Source: Gammaproteobacteria bacterium
GTDB lineage: Bacteria > Pseudomonadota > Gammaproteobacteria > Pseudomonadales > Moraxellaceae
NCBI GenBank assembly: GCA_028868515.1
Contig: JAGWUI010000011.1
Location: 35,884-99,883, forward strand
DNA: 64,000 nucleotides
Direction of reading: 5' to 3'
The translations under genes were made by a program, and so were the position numbers. Below, in pieces: positions 17,566 through 25,944 of this stretch. The number at the start of each line of letters is the position of its first letter. The stretch's first letter is position 1. Below the pieces are notes generated by a model. That model had not been told where the DNA came from. It made no database searches and saw nothing but the letters and a program-made list of their open reading frames with translations.

Positions 17566-17650
17566 TCAAGAGAGTAAATTTTATCAACCTAAAATTTACA
17601 CGATATCTCGAACCTCTTACTCCGATGTTGTCATAACTACTTTTGAGAAG

Positions 17651-17666
17651 GACCTCTACAGAGGTC
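17651..17666. promoter_or_regulatory. Palindrome upstream of methyltransferase operon
   Basis: GACCTCTACAGAGGTC has perfect 7-bp arms with a 2-base centre. It lies 86 bases upstream of the methyltransferase start and is a candidate operator, or possibly the recognition site of a regulator in the operon. Confidence 0.4.
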
Positions 17667-17775
17667 GAAGGTTTAAATCTCAATAAGTGTAACGTCCAAA
17701 GTGATGGCGGACAAATGAAAGTTATCGCTTAGACATAGGTCAAATATGACTTACGCTTTCAATTTATTTTCAAGA

Positions 17776-17796
17776 TCGGGATATTTTCGGGATATT
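17776..17796. repeat. Direct repeats, likely integrase arm sites
   Basis: TCGGGATATT occurs at 17776-17785 and again at 17787-17796. The place, about 55 bases inside a tRNA 3'-end duplicate, matches the arm sites of tyrosine integrases, as at the smaller island near 21,175. Confidence 0.45.
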
Positions 17797-17827
17797 ACTA
17801 AACGTAAAATATAATATATCAATAAAT

Positions 17828-17870
17828 ACAGCATTTTATGTTTTATATTTAAGTCCTCTCATCCGCACCA
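17828..17870 (+). other. Attachment-site remnant: tRNA-Leu-like 3' end
   Basis: Bases 17851-17870 read AAGTCCTCTCATCCGCACCA, the end of a tRNA gene (half T-arm, acceptor strand CATCCGC and ACCA) with no tRNA body in front. Acceptor GCGGATG/CATCCGC is typical of a gammaproteobacterial tRNA-Leu. This is what an integrated island leaves at the end far from the intact tRNA. The 18 bases at 17828-17845 match those at 21229-21246 at 17 of 18 positions. Confidence 0.65.
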
Positions 17871-17894
17871 AATATGATTGCGTTTAGCGCAATT

Positions 17895-17929
17895 AAAAAA
17901 GCCCAGAAATTAAATCTGGGCTTTTTTTA
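17895..17929. terminator. Bidirectional terminator
   Basis: AAAAAAGCCCAGA and TCTGGGCTTTTTTT form a perfect stem around AATTAAA. On the minus strand it ends the AI-2E permease transcript. Confidence 0.8.
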
Positions 17930-17956
17930 TGCAAAATTTTTATGAAAAGTGGTTGA

Positions 17957-19075
17957 TTAAACTGGTGGTTGTGTCGTGTTGGACGTGTCCATCGTTTCGA
18001 TTAAGGCTTTATCCAGAGTCGGATCATAGGTTAGCCATTCGCGCCAGACCGCAAGTAGCATGGCCAAAATGACAGGACCGATAAATAGCCCAATCATTCC
18101 AAAAGCAGTTAACCCACCTAAGACACCAAATAAAACCACAAGAAATGGGATTTCGGTTGCGCTGGAAATCACTATAGGACGGAAAATATTATCAATCGTG
18201 AAGATTACGATGCCTGCCCACACGGCTAAGCAAGTCGCTTCAAGCGGAAAACCTGTTAAAGCGAGCCATGCAACTGCTAAACCCCAAGCAATTGGGGATG
18301 CAAAAGGAATCATTGCTAATAGTGATGTGATAATTGCAAATACAAAAGCACCAGGTAATCCTGCGAGACTATATCCTATAAATGCAAGTGCGCCTTGAGC
18401 AACAGCGGTAAGTACATTGCCATAAACAACGGCACGTGTCGTTGCGGCAATAGCAGATAAATAGTGGTCAGCCTGTTTGCCAATAATGCGCTCTAATGCT
18501 GATTTGATCTGCACCATAATCCGAGCGCCATCTTTATAAAAAAAGAACATCGTGAGTAGGCAAAATGCTAGAGACGCGAGGTGTTCGGCGATATTACCCA
18601 CAAAGCGAGCGCCTTTACCAACTTGCTGGTGAAGTACTCCGCGTAATTGAGCTTCAAGTGCGTGAGGGTCGTCATTGAGTTGTGCGACCACATCTTGTAA
18701 ATAACCACCAACCCATGGCATGTTTTGTAATGATATGGGCAATATTAACTGCCCAGCTTTTAATTGATCGTGTAGTTGGTGGTACCAATATACCACTTGA
18801 TGTTCGAGGATAATTAAACCGAAACCGATGGGTACGCCAATAATAATAACCAATCCAATTGTCACAACGCCTGCCGCAGCGTGTTCTCTACCTGAGAGTC
18901 TGCTTAATGCCCATTGATATAAAGGCCATGTGACATAAACCAAAACCGCTGCCCATGCGACAGGAGTGAGAAAAATCTTGAAAATTTCAAAGCTAAAGTA
19001 AGCGAGAGAGCCTAATAAAAGAGGCAATAACATGCGTTGAATAGCGAGTGTTGATATTGTGGATGGCCTAGACAT
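17957..19075 (-). CDS. AI-2E family (PerM/YdiK-type) permease
   Basis: A 372-residue inner-membrane protein of the AI-2 exporter (UPF0118) superfamily. It has a pair of N-terminal membrane helices (LLPLLLGSLAYFSFEIF, VAWAAVLVYVTWPLY), a third helix, a soluble central segment and then the conserved C-terminal helices with GLTAFGMIGLFIGPVILAM, the signature of the family. Family members export small molecules or act in Na+/H+ exchange; the substrate here is unknown. It is a single-gene unit with its own terminator. Confidence 0.85.
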   Translation of the reverse strand: MSRPSTISTLAIQRMLLPLLLGSLAYFSFEIFKIFLTPVAWAAVLVYVTWPLYQWALSRLSGREHAAAGVVTIGLVIIIGVPIGFGLIILEHQVVYWYHQLHDQLKAGQLILPISLQNMPWVGGYLQDVVAQLNDDPHALEAQLRGVLHQQVGKGARFVGNIAEHLASLAFCLLTMFFFYKDGARIMVQIKSALERIIGKQADHYLSAIAATTRAVVYGNVLTAVAQGALAFIGYSLAGLPGAFVFAIITSLLAMIPFASPIAWGLAVAWLALTGFPLEATCLAVWAGIVIFTIDNIFRPIVISSATEIPFLVVLFGVLGGLTAFGMIGLFIGPVILAMLLAVWREWLTYDPTLDKALIETMDTSNTTQPPV

Positions 19076-19291
19076 AGGTTGAGCGCCGAATATGGGTAAG
19101 TTGTAGTTTACGAAGATCGTGAGTTTAACAATGTTATCGCAATGTTATTCTGTTGGAAAAAATAAATGAAGTGATGCTATATTATCTGATCACCTGTATA
19201 AAAATGGGTGAAATTTAAACTTAATTTTTTTAATATCCCTGAAAATCAGTTAAATCGTTCTCGTGAGAATAGATTGCAAGGAGTGCGAAAG

Positions 19292-19558
19292 ATGAAGCAA
19301 AGTCAAAACCGCCAATGGCAAGTTTGTTTTTTGGCGTTCGTGGTGCTTTCTGGTGCAACAGCATGCAGTAAACACAAAACCCCACCAAAACCAGAAGTAG
19401 CTACTGAGAGCAAGACTTTGACTCCTGCAGAGCAAGCGCTTAAACAGCAAGAAACAGATAAACATGGTGATGATTATTATAAAGCTGATAATAAACAACG
19501 TGTTAGCGAAGAAAATAGTATTATCGATGATGTCAATGCGAGTACTGCGAAAAAATAA
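19292..19558 (+). CDS. Small hydrophilic lipoprotein
   Basis: 88 residues from the ATG at 19292, chosen because AAGGAG lies about 8 bases upstream. The signal peptide VCFLAFVVLSGATAC ends in a lipobox-like GATAC; the mature part is short, charged and probably unstructured (SKHKTPPKPEVATESK..., KQQETDKHGDDYYKADNKQR). The function is unknown. Small lipoproteins of this build are common in Acinetobacter-type genomes. It stands alone between the permease and tRNA-Ser. Confidence 0.7.
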   Translation: MKQSQNRQWQVCFLAFVVLSGATACSKHKTPPKPEVATESKTLTPAEQALKQQETDKHGDDYYKADNKQRVSEENSIIDDVNASTAKK

Positions 19559-19682
19559 GCCTTAAGCTTCACGATGAGTGTGGTTCGGGCTTTGTAGAGG
19601 CGTCGGAGAATATATTTTCGGTCTTTATTTAGCCTTAGTTGGTGAATTCCTGAGCTATCATTGATATTTATGATAATTCAGC

Positions 19683-19711
19683 TTGTGATTCTGTATTTGT
19701 TTTTGTAATAT
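19683..19711 (+). promoter_or_regulatory. Promoter of tRNA-Ser(GCT)
   Basis: TTGTGA at 19683-19688, a 17-base spacer and TAATAT at 19706-19711 lie just before the tRNA, with a GC-rich discriminator (ACCGCC) typical of stable-RNA promoters. Confidence 0.6.
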
Positions 19712-19722
19712 GACCGCCTCGT

Positions 19723-19812
19723 GGTGAGATGGCCGAGTGGCTTAAGGTACTCCCCTGCTAAGGGAGAGTAGGTTAACCCCTACCGAGGGTTCGAATCCCT
19801 CTCTCACCGCCA
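19723..19812 (+). tRNA. tRNA-Ser(GCT)
   Basis: A 90-base tRNA with a long variable arm. GGTGAGA pairs with TCTCACC in the acceptor stem, the anticodon loop is CTGCTAA (anticodon GCT, reading AGC/AGU codons), the T-loop is TTCGAAT, and GCCA is encoded at the 3' end. Confidence 0.95.
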
Positions 19813-19898
19813 TTTTTTTGCTGTATGTTTCAATGTTTCTAGATTTGATTTTTAAATTAAAGATAGAAAATAAATTGAACAAAAAAGTAAAAAAAGAG

Positions 19899-19926
19899 TT
19901 GACGTAAGTTGTAGAAGTTCTATAGA
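19899..19926 (+). promoter_or_regulatory. Promoter of tRNA-Arg(ACG)
   Basis: TTGACG at 19899-19904, a 16-base spacer and TATAGA at 19921-19926 form a strong sigma-70-type promoter about 70 bases before the tRNA. Confidence 0.65.
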
Positions 19927-19995
19927 ATACGCCACCTCGATGCAGTGAAGTTTGAAGATATCATATTGATTTCAAACAGCATTGTGTTGTAAATT

Positions 19996-20072
19996 GCGCT
20001 GGTAGCTCAGCTGGATAGAGCATCAGGCTACGAACTTGAGGGTCGGGGGTTCGACTCCCTCCCAGCGCACCA
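19996..20072 (+). tRNA. tRNA-Arg(ACG)
   Basis: A 77-base tRNA. The acceptor stem is GCGCTGG/CCAGCGC, the anticodon loop CTACGAA (anticodon ACG), the T-loop TTCGACT, and ACCA is encoded at the 3' end. The 3' end served as integration site for the small island that follows. Confidence 0.95.
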
Positions 20073-20105
20073 GATATAGTTTCGCCGTTGTTCGTAGAAC
20101 ATCGT

Positions 20106-20139
20106 AAAGCCCTTTAGCCACAAGCTTTAGGGCTTTTTT
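20106..20139 (+). terminator. Terminator after tRNA-Arg
   Basis: AAGCCCTTTAGC and GCTTTAGGGCTT form a stem around CACAA, followed by TTTT. It lies 34 bases after the tRNA. Confidence 0.75.
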
Positions 20140-20185
20140 GTTGCTCGTCGTTGTACGCCGCGAACCATTGTGAATCGCGCTAAAA

Positions 20186-20220
20186 GCTGGTAAATATGCT
20201 GGTAAGTTATTTTTACCAGC
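20186..20220. repeat. Integrase arm-like repeats, left end of small island
   Basis: GCTGGTAAAT (20186-20195) and GCTGGTAAGT (20198-20207) are direct repeats 12 bases apart, followed by the inverted copy TTACCAGC (20213-20220). The same pair of repeats recurs at 21175-21196 at the other end, as expected for arm sites bound by a tyrosine integrase. Confidence 0.6.
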
Positions 20221-20243
20221 ATTAACCATAGCGTAAGGCTTTC

Positions 20244-20408
20244 ATGATGCTAACAGATGCGAATATTAGAAAGTTAAAATTACCAGCAGCAAGCCAAAAA
20301 GCAGCCGACAAATATAGCTTTGGACATGGCTTGCGCTTATACGTTTATGCCAATGGCAAAAAGATATGGTTTATTGAATACCGACACCAGAGCAAGCAAA
20401 TCTCATGG
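20244..20408 (+). pseudogene. Truncated tyrosine integrase (N-terminal arm-binding domain only)
   Basis: From the ATG at 20244 about 54 codons match the N-terminal DUF4102 arm-DNA-binding domain of prophage-type integrases: LTDANIRKLKLPAA, then HGLRLYVYANGKKIWFIEYRH. After the segment around YRHQSKQ (near 20405) the frame runs into unrelated sequence and stops at 20465. The catalytic domain is missing, so the island can no longer move by itself. The position directly after tRNA-Arg is canonical for an island integrase. Confidence 0.78.
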
Positions 20409-21060
20409 CGTATCTTTAACAATCTCAGTGTTTGCATTTGCCGAAGAGCAATATATTTATCCTGATGAACTGAAAGGCAAACTTTCATTAGAGTTGGGAC
20501 AAGCAGTTTTATTATTGATGCCACCAGTTGGTCAACGAAATATTGATTGGGGTTATTTAGCTAATTCTGAAAATATATCTTGGATCGATAATCCTTATAT
20601 AGAAAGAAATGGCGATGATGGGGCGCAACAAGGTACATCTCGAACAGGTTGGCTACGAGTAAATGTGTTAGGAGTAAACTCAACAATTTTAAAGAAAAAT
20701 TTATTTGAACTAGGATGGACGGTGGAATACGAAAATGATTCAGATGGTCGATATGATGTTGATACTATAACTTTAGAACCAGGAACAGATGATGGGGAGA
20801 ATAATTGTTTTGGAAGAACGACAACAGGTTGCTCTTTTGACCCAAGACCTTCCTTGCTGAAAGCAGGAATTCATTTTTCTTTAGTTTGTGATAAAAAAGA
20901 TGGTAACTCCGAGGATAAAATATTGTTACTGAGTGCGAAAGGCAAGAAGAACACATATGCGGATTGGAATCAGGGCTTTGGGTCAGGAGGAAAAACAGCA
21001 TTACTTACTCTAAACTTAAAAGGTAGTAATAGGACAATGTGTAAGGCAGATACTAATTAA
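20409..21060 (+). pseudogene. Secreted-protein gene lacking its start
   Basis: The frame open to 21060 encodes about 215 residues beginning with what looks like the end of a signal peptide (GVSLTISVFAFA, cleavage before EEQ) and then a polar, glycine-rich protein with CFGRTTTGC and a second Cys near the C-terminus. The expected start and basic signal-peptide head are absent because the sequence joins the integrase stub around 20405. An ATG at 20320 is in frame but lies inside the integrase part in another frame. I do not recognise the protein. It is either dead or expressed as a chimera. Confidence 0.5.
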
Positions 21061-21174
21061 TATATTTCATCCTCCGAACTAATTTAAATAGAAAAAATTT
21101 ACATAAATTATTGATGAGTTGATTTGGTAGAAGCTCAGTCTAAAAGTAGATTGGATTTCATTATTATTTTAAAA

Positions 21175-21196
21175 GCTGGTAAATTTGCTGGTAAAT
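21175..21196. repeat. Integrase arm-like repeats, right end of small island
   Basis: GCTGGTAAAT occurs at 21175-21184 and 21187-21196, the same words and the same 12-base step as at 20186-20207. Confidence 0.6.
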
Positions 21197-21228
21197 ATTA
21201 AATGTATTTAAATATATATTTATTTAAA

Positions 21229-21270
21229 ACAGTATTTTATGTTTTAGGTTTGAAGCCCTCCCAGGCACCA
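21229..21270 (+). other. Attachment-site remnant resembling the tRNA-Arg 3' end
   Basis: GAAGCCCTCCCAGGCACCA at 21252-21270 resembles the tRNA-Arg end GACTCCCTCCCAGCGCACCA, with two mismatches and one missing base. It lies about 1.2 kb downstream of the intact tRNA. The preceding 18 bases (21229-21246) match those in front of the tRNA-Leu-like remnant at 17828-17845. Confidence 0.6.
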
Positions 21271-21297
21271 TATTATGTTTCACTGCTATCTCAGCAG

Positions 21298-21332
21298 AAA
21301 AAACCCTTAAACTTTCGGTTTAAGGGTTTTTT
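21298..21332. terminator. Bidirectional terminator
   Basis: AAAAAACCCTTAAAC and GTTTAAGGGTTTTTT form a perfect stem with a 5-base loop. It ends the minus-strand diguanylate cyclase gene. Confidence 0.8.
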
Positions 21333-21373
21333 ATTGCCTGAATTTTAATTTCTGTTTTTCACGTCGTTTGAGA

Positions 21374-22489
21374 TTATTGAGAATAGGGAGTAGTTGCTGT
21401 CATGATGCAATTTCGCCCAGCAACTTTTGCTTGATACATTGCTGCATCTGCTTGTTCAAGAATCCATTTTTCAGAAGTGTTACCTTCAGGTTGTTCTGCA
21501 ACTCCTATGCTGACCGTGAAATAGATTTCTGCGGATCCAAACGTTGTGATGGGTGTTTTTTCTGCGGCAGCTCGAATACGCTCAGCGATGGAGCATGCTT
21601 CTTCTAAGTTTGCTTCTAATAACAGTATGGCAAACTCATCACCCCCTAGACGCACAACGGTATCGATTTGTCGTGCCATTTGTCGACATATTTTTGCTAA
21701 TGCACAAATTGCAGCGTCACCTGAGGAGTGACCATAAACATCATTAATTTTCTTGAAATGATCAATATCCAAGATGATGAGTGAAACGGGATGGTTAAGG
21801 CGTTGGCTACGCATGATTTCATCGCGTATTGTGGGGATAAAGTGCCGTCGATTGCTGACGCCAGTGAGCGGGTCAGTGTTAGACATTTGCGCGAGAGTCA
21901 TTTCTGATTCGTACCGTAAGCGATAGTTTAGGGCAAATGCAAAGTGCGCTAGCATCATTGCGATTGCTGTCGGCCAAATCAGAACTGCATATTGCGCATT
22001 TTGGAAATGATGAGCGATGCCGATGATGCCAAGGAATTGTGGAAATAGCGCAAAAAGAAATGTGCTTAAAAGGTTGACGCGAACTGAGAAACCTTGAAAC
22101 ATGAGGAGTGGAATGAATAAAAAAAATGTAAATCCGCCGATACCATAAGTCATTCCATTGTGAATGCGATCAAGAATGAGGATGTAAACAAATAATCCAG
22201 TCATTCCTAGGGCAATTGATGCGAATTCCAGCAAACGCCGATTTTTAATGTATTTGAAGGCAAATGGAAACACTAGGCTAGATAGAAATAGTAGTCTCAG
22301 CCCAATGGTATGACGAGCTCCGATAGGATCCGTCACATAATCCCACACCCAATGAGAGACTCCCACGGCTGCTGGCATGACAAACATGATTGAGCAAAAC
22401 GCACGAAGATCACTCCATTTTTTGATCAAAACGGGTTCTGGTTCGGTGAAGAATCTGAGGACGTTGAGTCGGTCTTTGAGAGTCCACAT
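21374..22489 (-). CDS. Membrane-bound diguanylate cyclase (GGDEF)
   Basis: A 371-residue protein with about six membrane helices in the first 190 residues and a C-terminal GGDEF domain. The active site RLGGDEFAILL is intact, and DPLTGVSNRR starts the domain. It should make cyclic-di-GMP from two GTP and influence biofilm or motility. No EAL domain and no clear RxxD inhibitory site are present. The ATG at 22489 is preferred because AAGGGA lies 4 bases upstream; an ATG ten codons earlier lacks one. It is monocistronic. Confidence 0.88.
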   Translation of the reverse strand: MWTLKDRLNVLRFFTEPEPVLIKKWSDLRAFCSIMFVMPAAVGVSHWVWDYVTDPIGARHTIGLRLLFLSSLVFPFAFKYIKNRRLLEFASIALGMTGLFVYILILDRIHNGMTYGIGGFTFFLFIPLLMFQGFSVRVNLLSTFLFALFPQFLGIIGIAHHFQNAQYAVLIWPTAIAMMLAHFAFALNYRLRYESEMTLAQMSNTDPLTGVSNRRHFIPTIRDEIMRSQRLNHPVSLIILDIDHFKKINDVYGHSSGDAAICALAKICRQMARQIDTVVRLGGDEFAILLLEANLEEACSIAERIRAAAEKTPITTFGSAEIYFTVSIGVAEQPEGNTSEKWILEQADAAMYQAKVAGRNCIMTATTPYSQ

Positions 22490-22815
22490 GTAATCCCTTC
22501 TCTCCTGAAGTGAGCACAATATGAGGAAGCCGTCTATTTAATCTGGTTTTGGGTCTTTGATAGATTTTTATACGGCGAACATCAACATCCTGTTGTCTAA
22601 TCTCCTGAGTCTACAAGCCTTCTGAGTGGGCGACAAGATGTGATAACTACGTCACGAAAAAATATGTCGTTATTGAAAGAAAAAAGGGCTTGAGTAAGGG
22701 TTTTAGGTTCGATTTTTTCATAGTCTCCTGCGTAATGAGCTATTTTTTATTTTCATATGTCATCAGATCAATCAAAAGAGCCCTACATTTGTAGGGCTCT
22801 TGAGAGGCTTTTTCT
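22490..22815. other. Intergenic stretch, diguanylate cyclase to RND operon
   Basis: No gene is seen. It must hold the diguanylate cyclase promoter and contains the RND operon terminator near 22774-22802. Confidence 0.5.
22774..22802 (-). terminator. Terminator of the RND efflux operon
   Basis: AAGAGCCCTAC and GTAGGGCTCTT form a perfect 11-bp stem around ATTT, just after the permease stop on the minus strand; TTTTGA follows. Confidence 0.75.
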
Positions 22816-25800
22816 TTAGCTCACCTTTTTGACTCTAAACCATGCGGCATAGAGTGCAGGCAGGAATAATAACGTCAGTACAGTGGCCACAATGAGTCCT
22901 CCCATAATCGCAACAGCCATTGGACCGAAGAACACACTGCGTGAGAGTGGAATCATGGCAAGCACCGCCGCCAGAGCAGTAAGTACGATAGGGCGTAATC
23001 GTCGCACAGTTGCTTCAATGATCGCATCCCATGCCGTCCGTCCAGTTTGAATGTCTTGCTCAATTTGATCAATCAAGATCAAGGAGTTACGCATAATCAT
23101 GCCTGATAGCGCAATTGTACCAAGCATGGCGACAAAGCCGAATGGTTGCTGAAAAACGAGCAGGAAAATTGAAATGCCAATTAAGCCTAATGGCGCAGTG
23201 AGAAAGACGATCACAGTGCGTGATGCGCTACGGAGTTGTAGCATCAGCAGTGTAATGACAACGACTAAAAATAGAGGAATGCCAGCATTCACTGAAGTTT
23301 GTCCACGTGCCGAATCTTCGATTGTTCCACCAACTGCCAATTGATAACCATAGGGAAGTTTGGCGCGAATGCCATCTAAGGTTGGCAAAATCTGATTAAT
23401 CAGTGTGATAGGTTGGCTATTATCATAAATATCAGCACGAACCGTGACAGTAGGTAAGCGGTCTCTGCGCCAAATAATGCCTTCTTCAAATCCATATTCC
23501 AATGTGGCGATTTGTGAAAGTGGAATTGTGCCGCCATTTGTTGTGGGCACGGCAAGGCTAGACAGTGAACTGACCGCACTGCGATCCAATGCTGTACCGC
23601 GCACTTGAATGTCAATCAAGGAGATGTTTTCTCGGTATTCACTGACGGTGACGCCTGTAAGAGCACTTTGTAGGAAGTTCGCAAGATCTTGGCTGTTGAC
23701 ACCTAGTGCGCGCGCGCGATCTTGATCAACGTTGAGGAAAATGGTCTTGCTCGGTTCTTCCCAATCTAGATGTACATTCACCACATGTGGGTTTTCTTGT
23801 ACTTTGGCAGCCACTTCTCGGGCAATTTTTCGGACATCTTGGATGTTTTCGCCAGAGACGCGAAGTTGTACAGGGTAGCCAACAGGTGGGCCATTTTCGA
23901 GACGTGCAACGCGAGTGCGGATGTCTGGAAACGATTGGTTGAGGGTTTTAATGAGCCAAGTTCTGATTTCCTCGCGATCTTTTAATGTTTTTGCCAAAAT
24001 GACAAATTGAGCAAAGCTGGCTTGTGGCAATTGTTGATCAAGCGGAAGATAAAAACGCGGTGAACCAGAGCCAATATAGGCAACGTAATTATCGATACCT
24101 GGGTGGTTTTTTAGTAATACTTCGAGTTTTTTGGCTTGCGCCTCGGTTGCGGTCAAAGAAGCACCTTCCGCCAGTTTCATGTCCACCATGAGTTCTAGGC
24201 GGCTGGAATCTGGGAAAAACTGTTGTTGCACAAAACCAAATAGAACAATCGAGCCGATAAAGGCTGAAACAGTAATCGCAATCACGGTTTTTCGGTAGCT
24301 GATGCACCATTCTACGATACGACGAAAACGTTGGTAAAACTGGGTCGCGTAAGGATCATGTACTTCTGAGTGACTGTGATGTGTTGATGATGACGTTGAT
24401 GTGGCTTTATTGGCTTCAATCGCCTGATCTGGATTACTGCTATCGCCTTTCCTTTGTGTAAATTTAGGAAGTAATAAATCCCCTAAATATGGAACGAAAA
24501 TTACGGCGGCTAACCATGATAATAATAAAGCAATGGTGACAACTTCAAAAATAGAGCGAGTATATTCACCTGTGCTGGACTGTGCTGTCGCAATGGGTAG
24601 AAAGCCAGCAGCAGTGATGAGCGTTCCTGTCAGCATGGGAAATGCGGTTGAACTCCAAGCAAAACTTGCTGCTTGTAAACGACTGAAGCCTTGTTCGAGT
24701 TTAATCAGCATCATCTCTACGGCAATAATGGCATCGTCGACCAATAAGCCAAGTGCAAGAACCAATGCTCCGAGTGAAATTTTATGTAGACCAATATCAA
24801 AGAAATGCATGGCAGCAAAAGTCATGGCGAGAACCAGCGGGATTGCTAGTGCAACGACCATTCCCGTGCGAAAGCCTAATGAGAAAAAACTCACCAACAA
24901 TACGATGATAATGGCTTCGCCAAGCGCGTCTAAAAATTCACGAACACCAGTTTTAACTGCAGCAGGTTGGTCTGAAACTTTGCGCAGTTGCATGCCGACG
25001 GGAAGGTTTTTTTGGATTTCGGCAAAGTTATTTTCTAGATTCTTGCCTAAACCCAAAATGTCACCGCCAGATTTCATGGACACTTCGATACCAATCGCAT
25101 CTTCACCCAAAAATCGCATACGAGGTTGGGCGGGATCACTAAACCCACGATAGACATCAGCAATATCACTGAGGATGAAACTACGTCCTGCAACTTGAAT
25201 CGGAAACTTTTTAATCTCATCAACCGATTTAAAGCGTCCACTGACGCGCAGTTGAATCCGATCTGTTGGCGTCTCGAAGAATCCTGCGGGGGTAATTGAG
25301 TTCTGAGCTTGTAAGGCATCTTGTACGGTTTGTAAGGGCAGACCTAGACTGGCAATTTTTGTATTTGAGAGTTCGATCCAGATTTTTTCATCTTGTAGAC
25401 CAACGAGGTCGACTTTACCGACATCTGGGACGTTTTCGAGTTGAAGCTGGATGCGATCGGCATAATCTTTAAGAACGGCATAGTCAAAGCCTTTGCCCGT
25501 CAATGCATAGATATTGCCATAATTGTCGCCAAATTCGTCATTGAAGTAAGGTCCTTGTACACCTTGAGGTAGGGTTTGTTTAATGTCGCCGACTTTTTTA
25601 CGGACTTGATACCACAAGTTAGGAATTTCACTAGAATGCATCGAGTCTCGAGCCATAAAGCTAATCATTGACTCGCCAGGGCGAGAGTAGGAAATGACTT
25701 TGTCGTAATTTCCTGTTTCCATGACTTTCTTTTCGATAGGGTCAGTCACCAGTTTGGCGACTTCTTCCGCATTTGCTCCAGGCCAATAGGTCTGAATCAC

Positions 25801-25941
25801 CATCACTTTAAAAGTAAACGGCGGGTCTTCACTTTGTCCAAGTTTGGTATAGGATATTGCCCCTGTAATTCCCAGCAAAATCATGAAATAAAGGACAAGT
25901 TGACGATTTTTAAGTGCCCAAGCAGAGAGATTAAAATTCAT
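22816..25941 (-). CDS. RND efflux permease (AcrB/HAE1-like)
   Basis: A 1041-residue resistance-nodulation-division transporter of usual length. It has an N-terminal helix, two large periplasmic loops and twelve membrane helices. The proton-relay segment GLLVDDAIIAVEMM in TM4 has the paired aspartates. The sequence resembles the branch of RND pumps with FKVMVIQTYWPGANAEEVAK near the start. It should export drugs or other lipophilic compounds using the proton gradient, with the adaptor encoded 3 bases upstream. No outer-membrane TolC-type gene is in the window. Confidence 0.92.
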   Translation of the reverse strand: MNFNLSAWALKNRQLVLYFMILLGITGAISYTKLGQSEDPPFTFKVMVIQTYWPGANAEEVAKLVTDPIEKKVMETGNYDKVISYSRPGESMISFMARDSMHSSEIPNLWYQVRKKVGDIKQTLPQGVQGPYFNDEFGDNYGNIYALTGKGFDYAVLKDYADRIQLQLENVPDVGKVDLVGLQDEKIWIELSNTKIASLGLPLQTVQDALQAQNSITPAGFFETPTDRIQLRVSGRFKSVDEIKKFPIQVAGRSFILSDIADVYRGFSDPAQPRMRFLGEDAIGIEVSMKSGGDILGLGKNLENNFAEIQKNLPVGMQLRKVSDQPAAVKTGVREFLDALGEAIIIVLLVSFFSLGFRTGMVVALAIPLVLAMTFAAMHFFDIGLHKISLGALVLALGLLVDDAIIAVEMMLIKLEQGFSRLQAASFAWSSTAFPMLTGTLITAAGFLPIATAQSSTGEYTRSIFEVVTIALLLSWLAAVIFVPYLGDLLLPKFTQRKGDSSNPDQAIEANKATSTSSSTHHSHSEVHDPYATQFYQRFRRIVEWCISYRKTVIAITVSAFIGSIVLFGFVQQQFFPDSSRLELMVDMKLAEGASLTATEAQAKKLEVLLKNHPGIDNYVAYIGSGSPRFYLPLDQQLPQASFAQFVILAKTLKDREEIRTWLIKTLNQSFPDIRTRVARLENGPPVGYPVQLRVSGENIQDVRKIAREVAAKVQENPHVVNVHLDWEEPSKTIFLNVDQDRARALGVNSQDLANFLQSALTGVTVSEYRENISLIDIQVRGTALDRSAVSSLSSLAVPTTNGGTIPLSQIATLEYGFEEGIIWRRDRLPTVTVRADIYDNSQPITLINQILPTLDGIRAKLPYGYQLAVGGTIEDSARGQTSVNAGIPLFLVVVITLLMLQLRSASRTVIVFLTAPLGLIGISIFLLVFQQPFGFVAMLGTIALSGMIMRNSLILIDQIEQDIQTGRTAWDAIIEATVRRLRPIVLTALAAVLAMIPLSRSVFFGPMAVAIMGGLIVATVLTLLFLPALYAAWFRVKKVS

Positions 25942-25944
25942 GAT

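Larger units (their letters stand above)
17566..17956. other. Gene-free right end of the accessory island
   Basis: No gene is seen here. The stretch contains a 16-bp palindrome (17651-17666), integrase arm-like direct repeats (17776-17796), a tRNA 3'-end duplicate (17851-17870) and a bidirectional terminator (17895-17929). It should carry the promoter of the minus-strand methyltransferase operon. Confidence 0.6.
21061..21373. other. Gene-free right end of the small tRNA-Arg island
   Basis: No gene is seen. It holds the second pair of arm-like repeats (21175-21196), the attachment-site remnant (21229-21270) and a bidirectional terminator (21298-21332). Confidence 0.6.

Noticed and set aside
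24533..25153. Plus-strand frame of 206 codons in the RND permease gene
   Set aside because: It is antisense to a conserved permease, and the product is Ser/Pro/Lys-rich with no domain.
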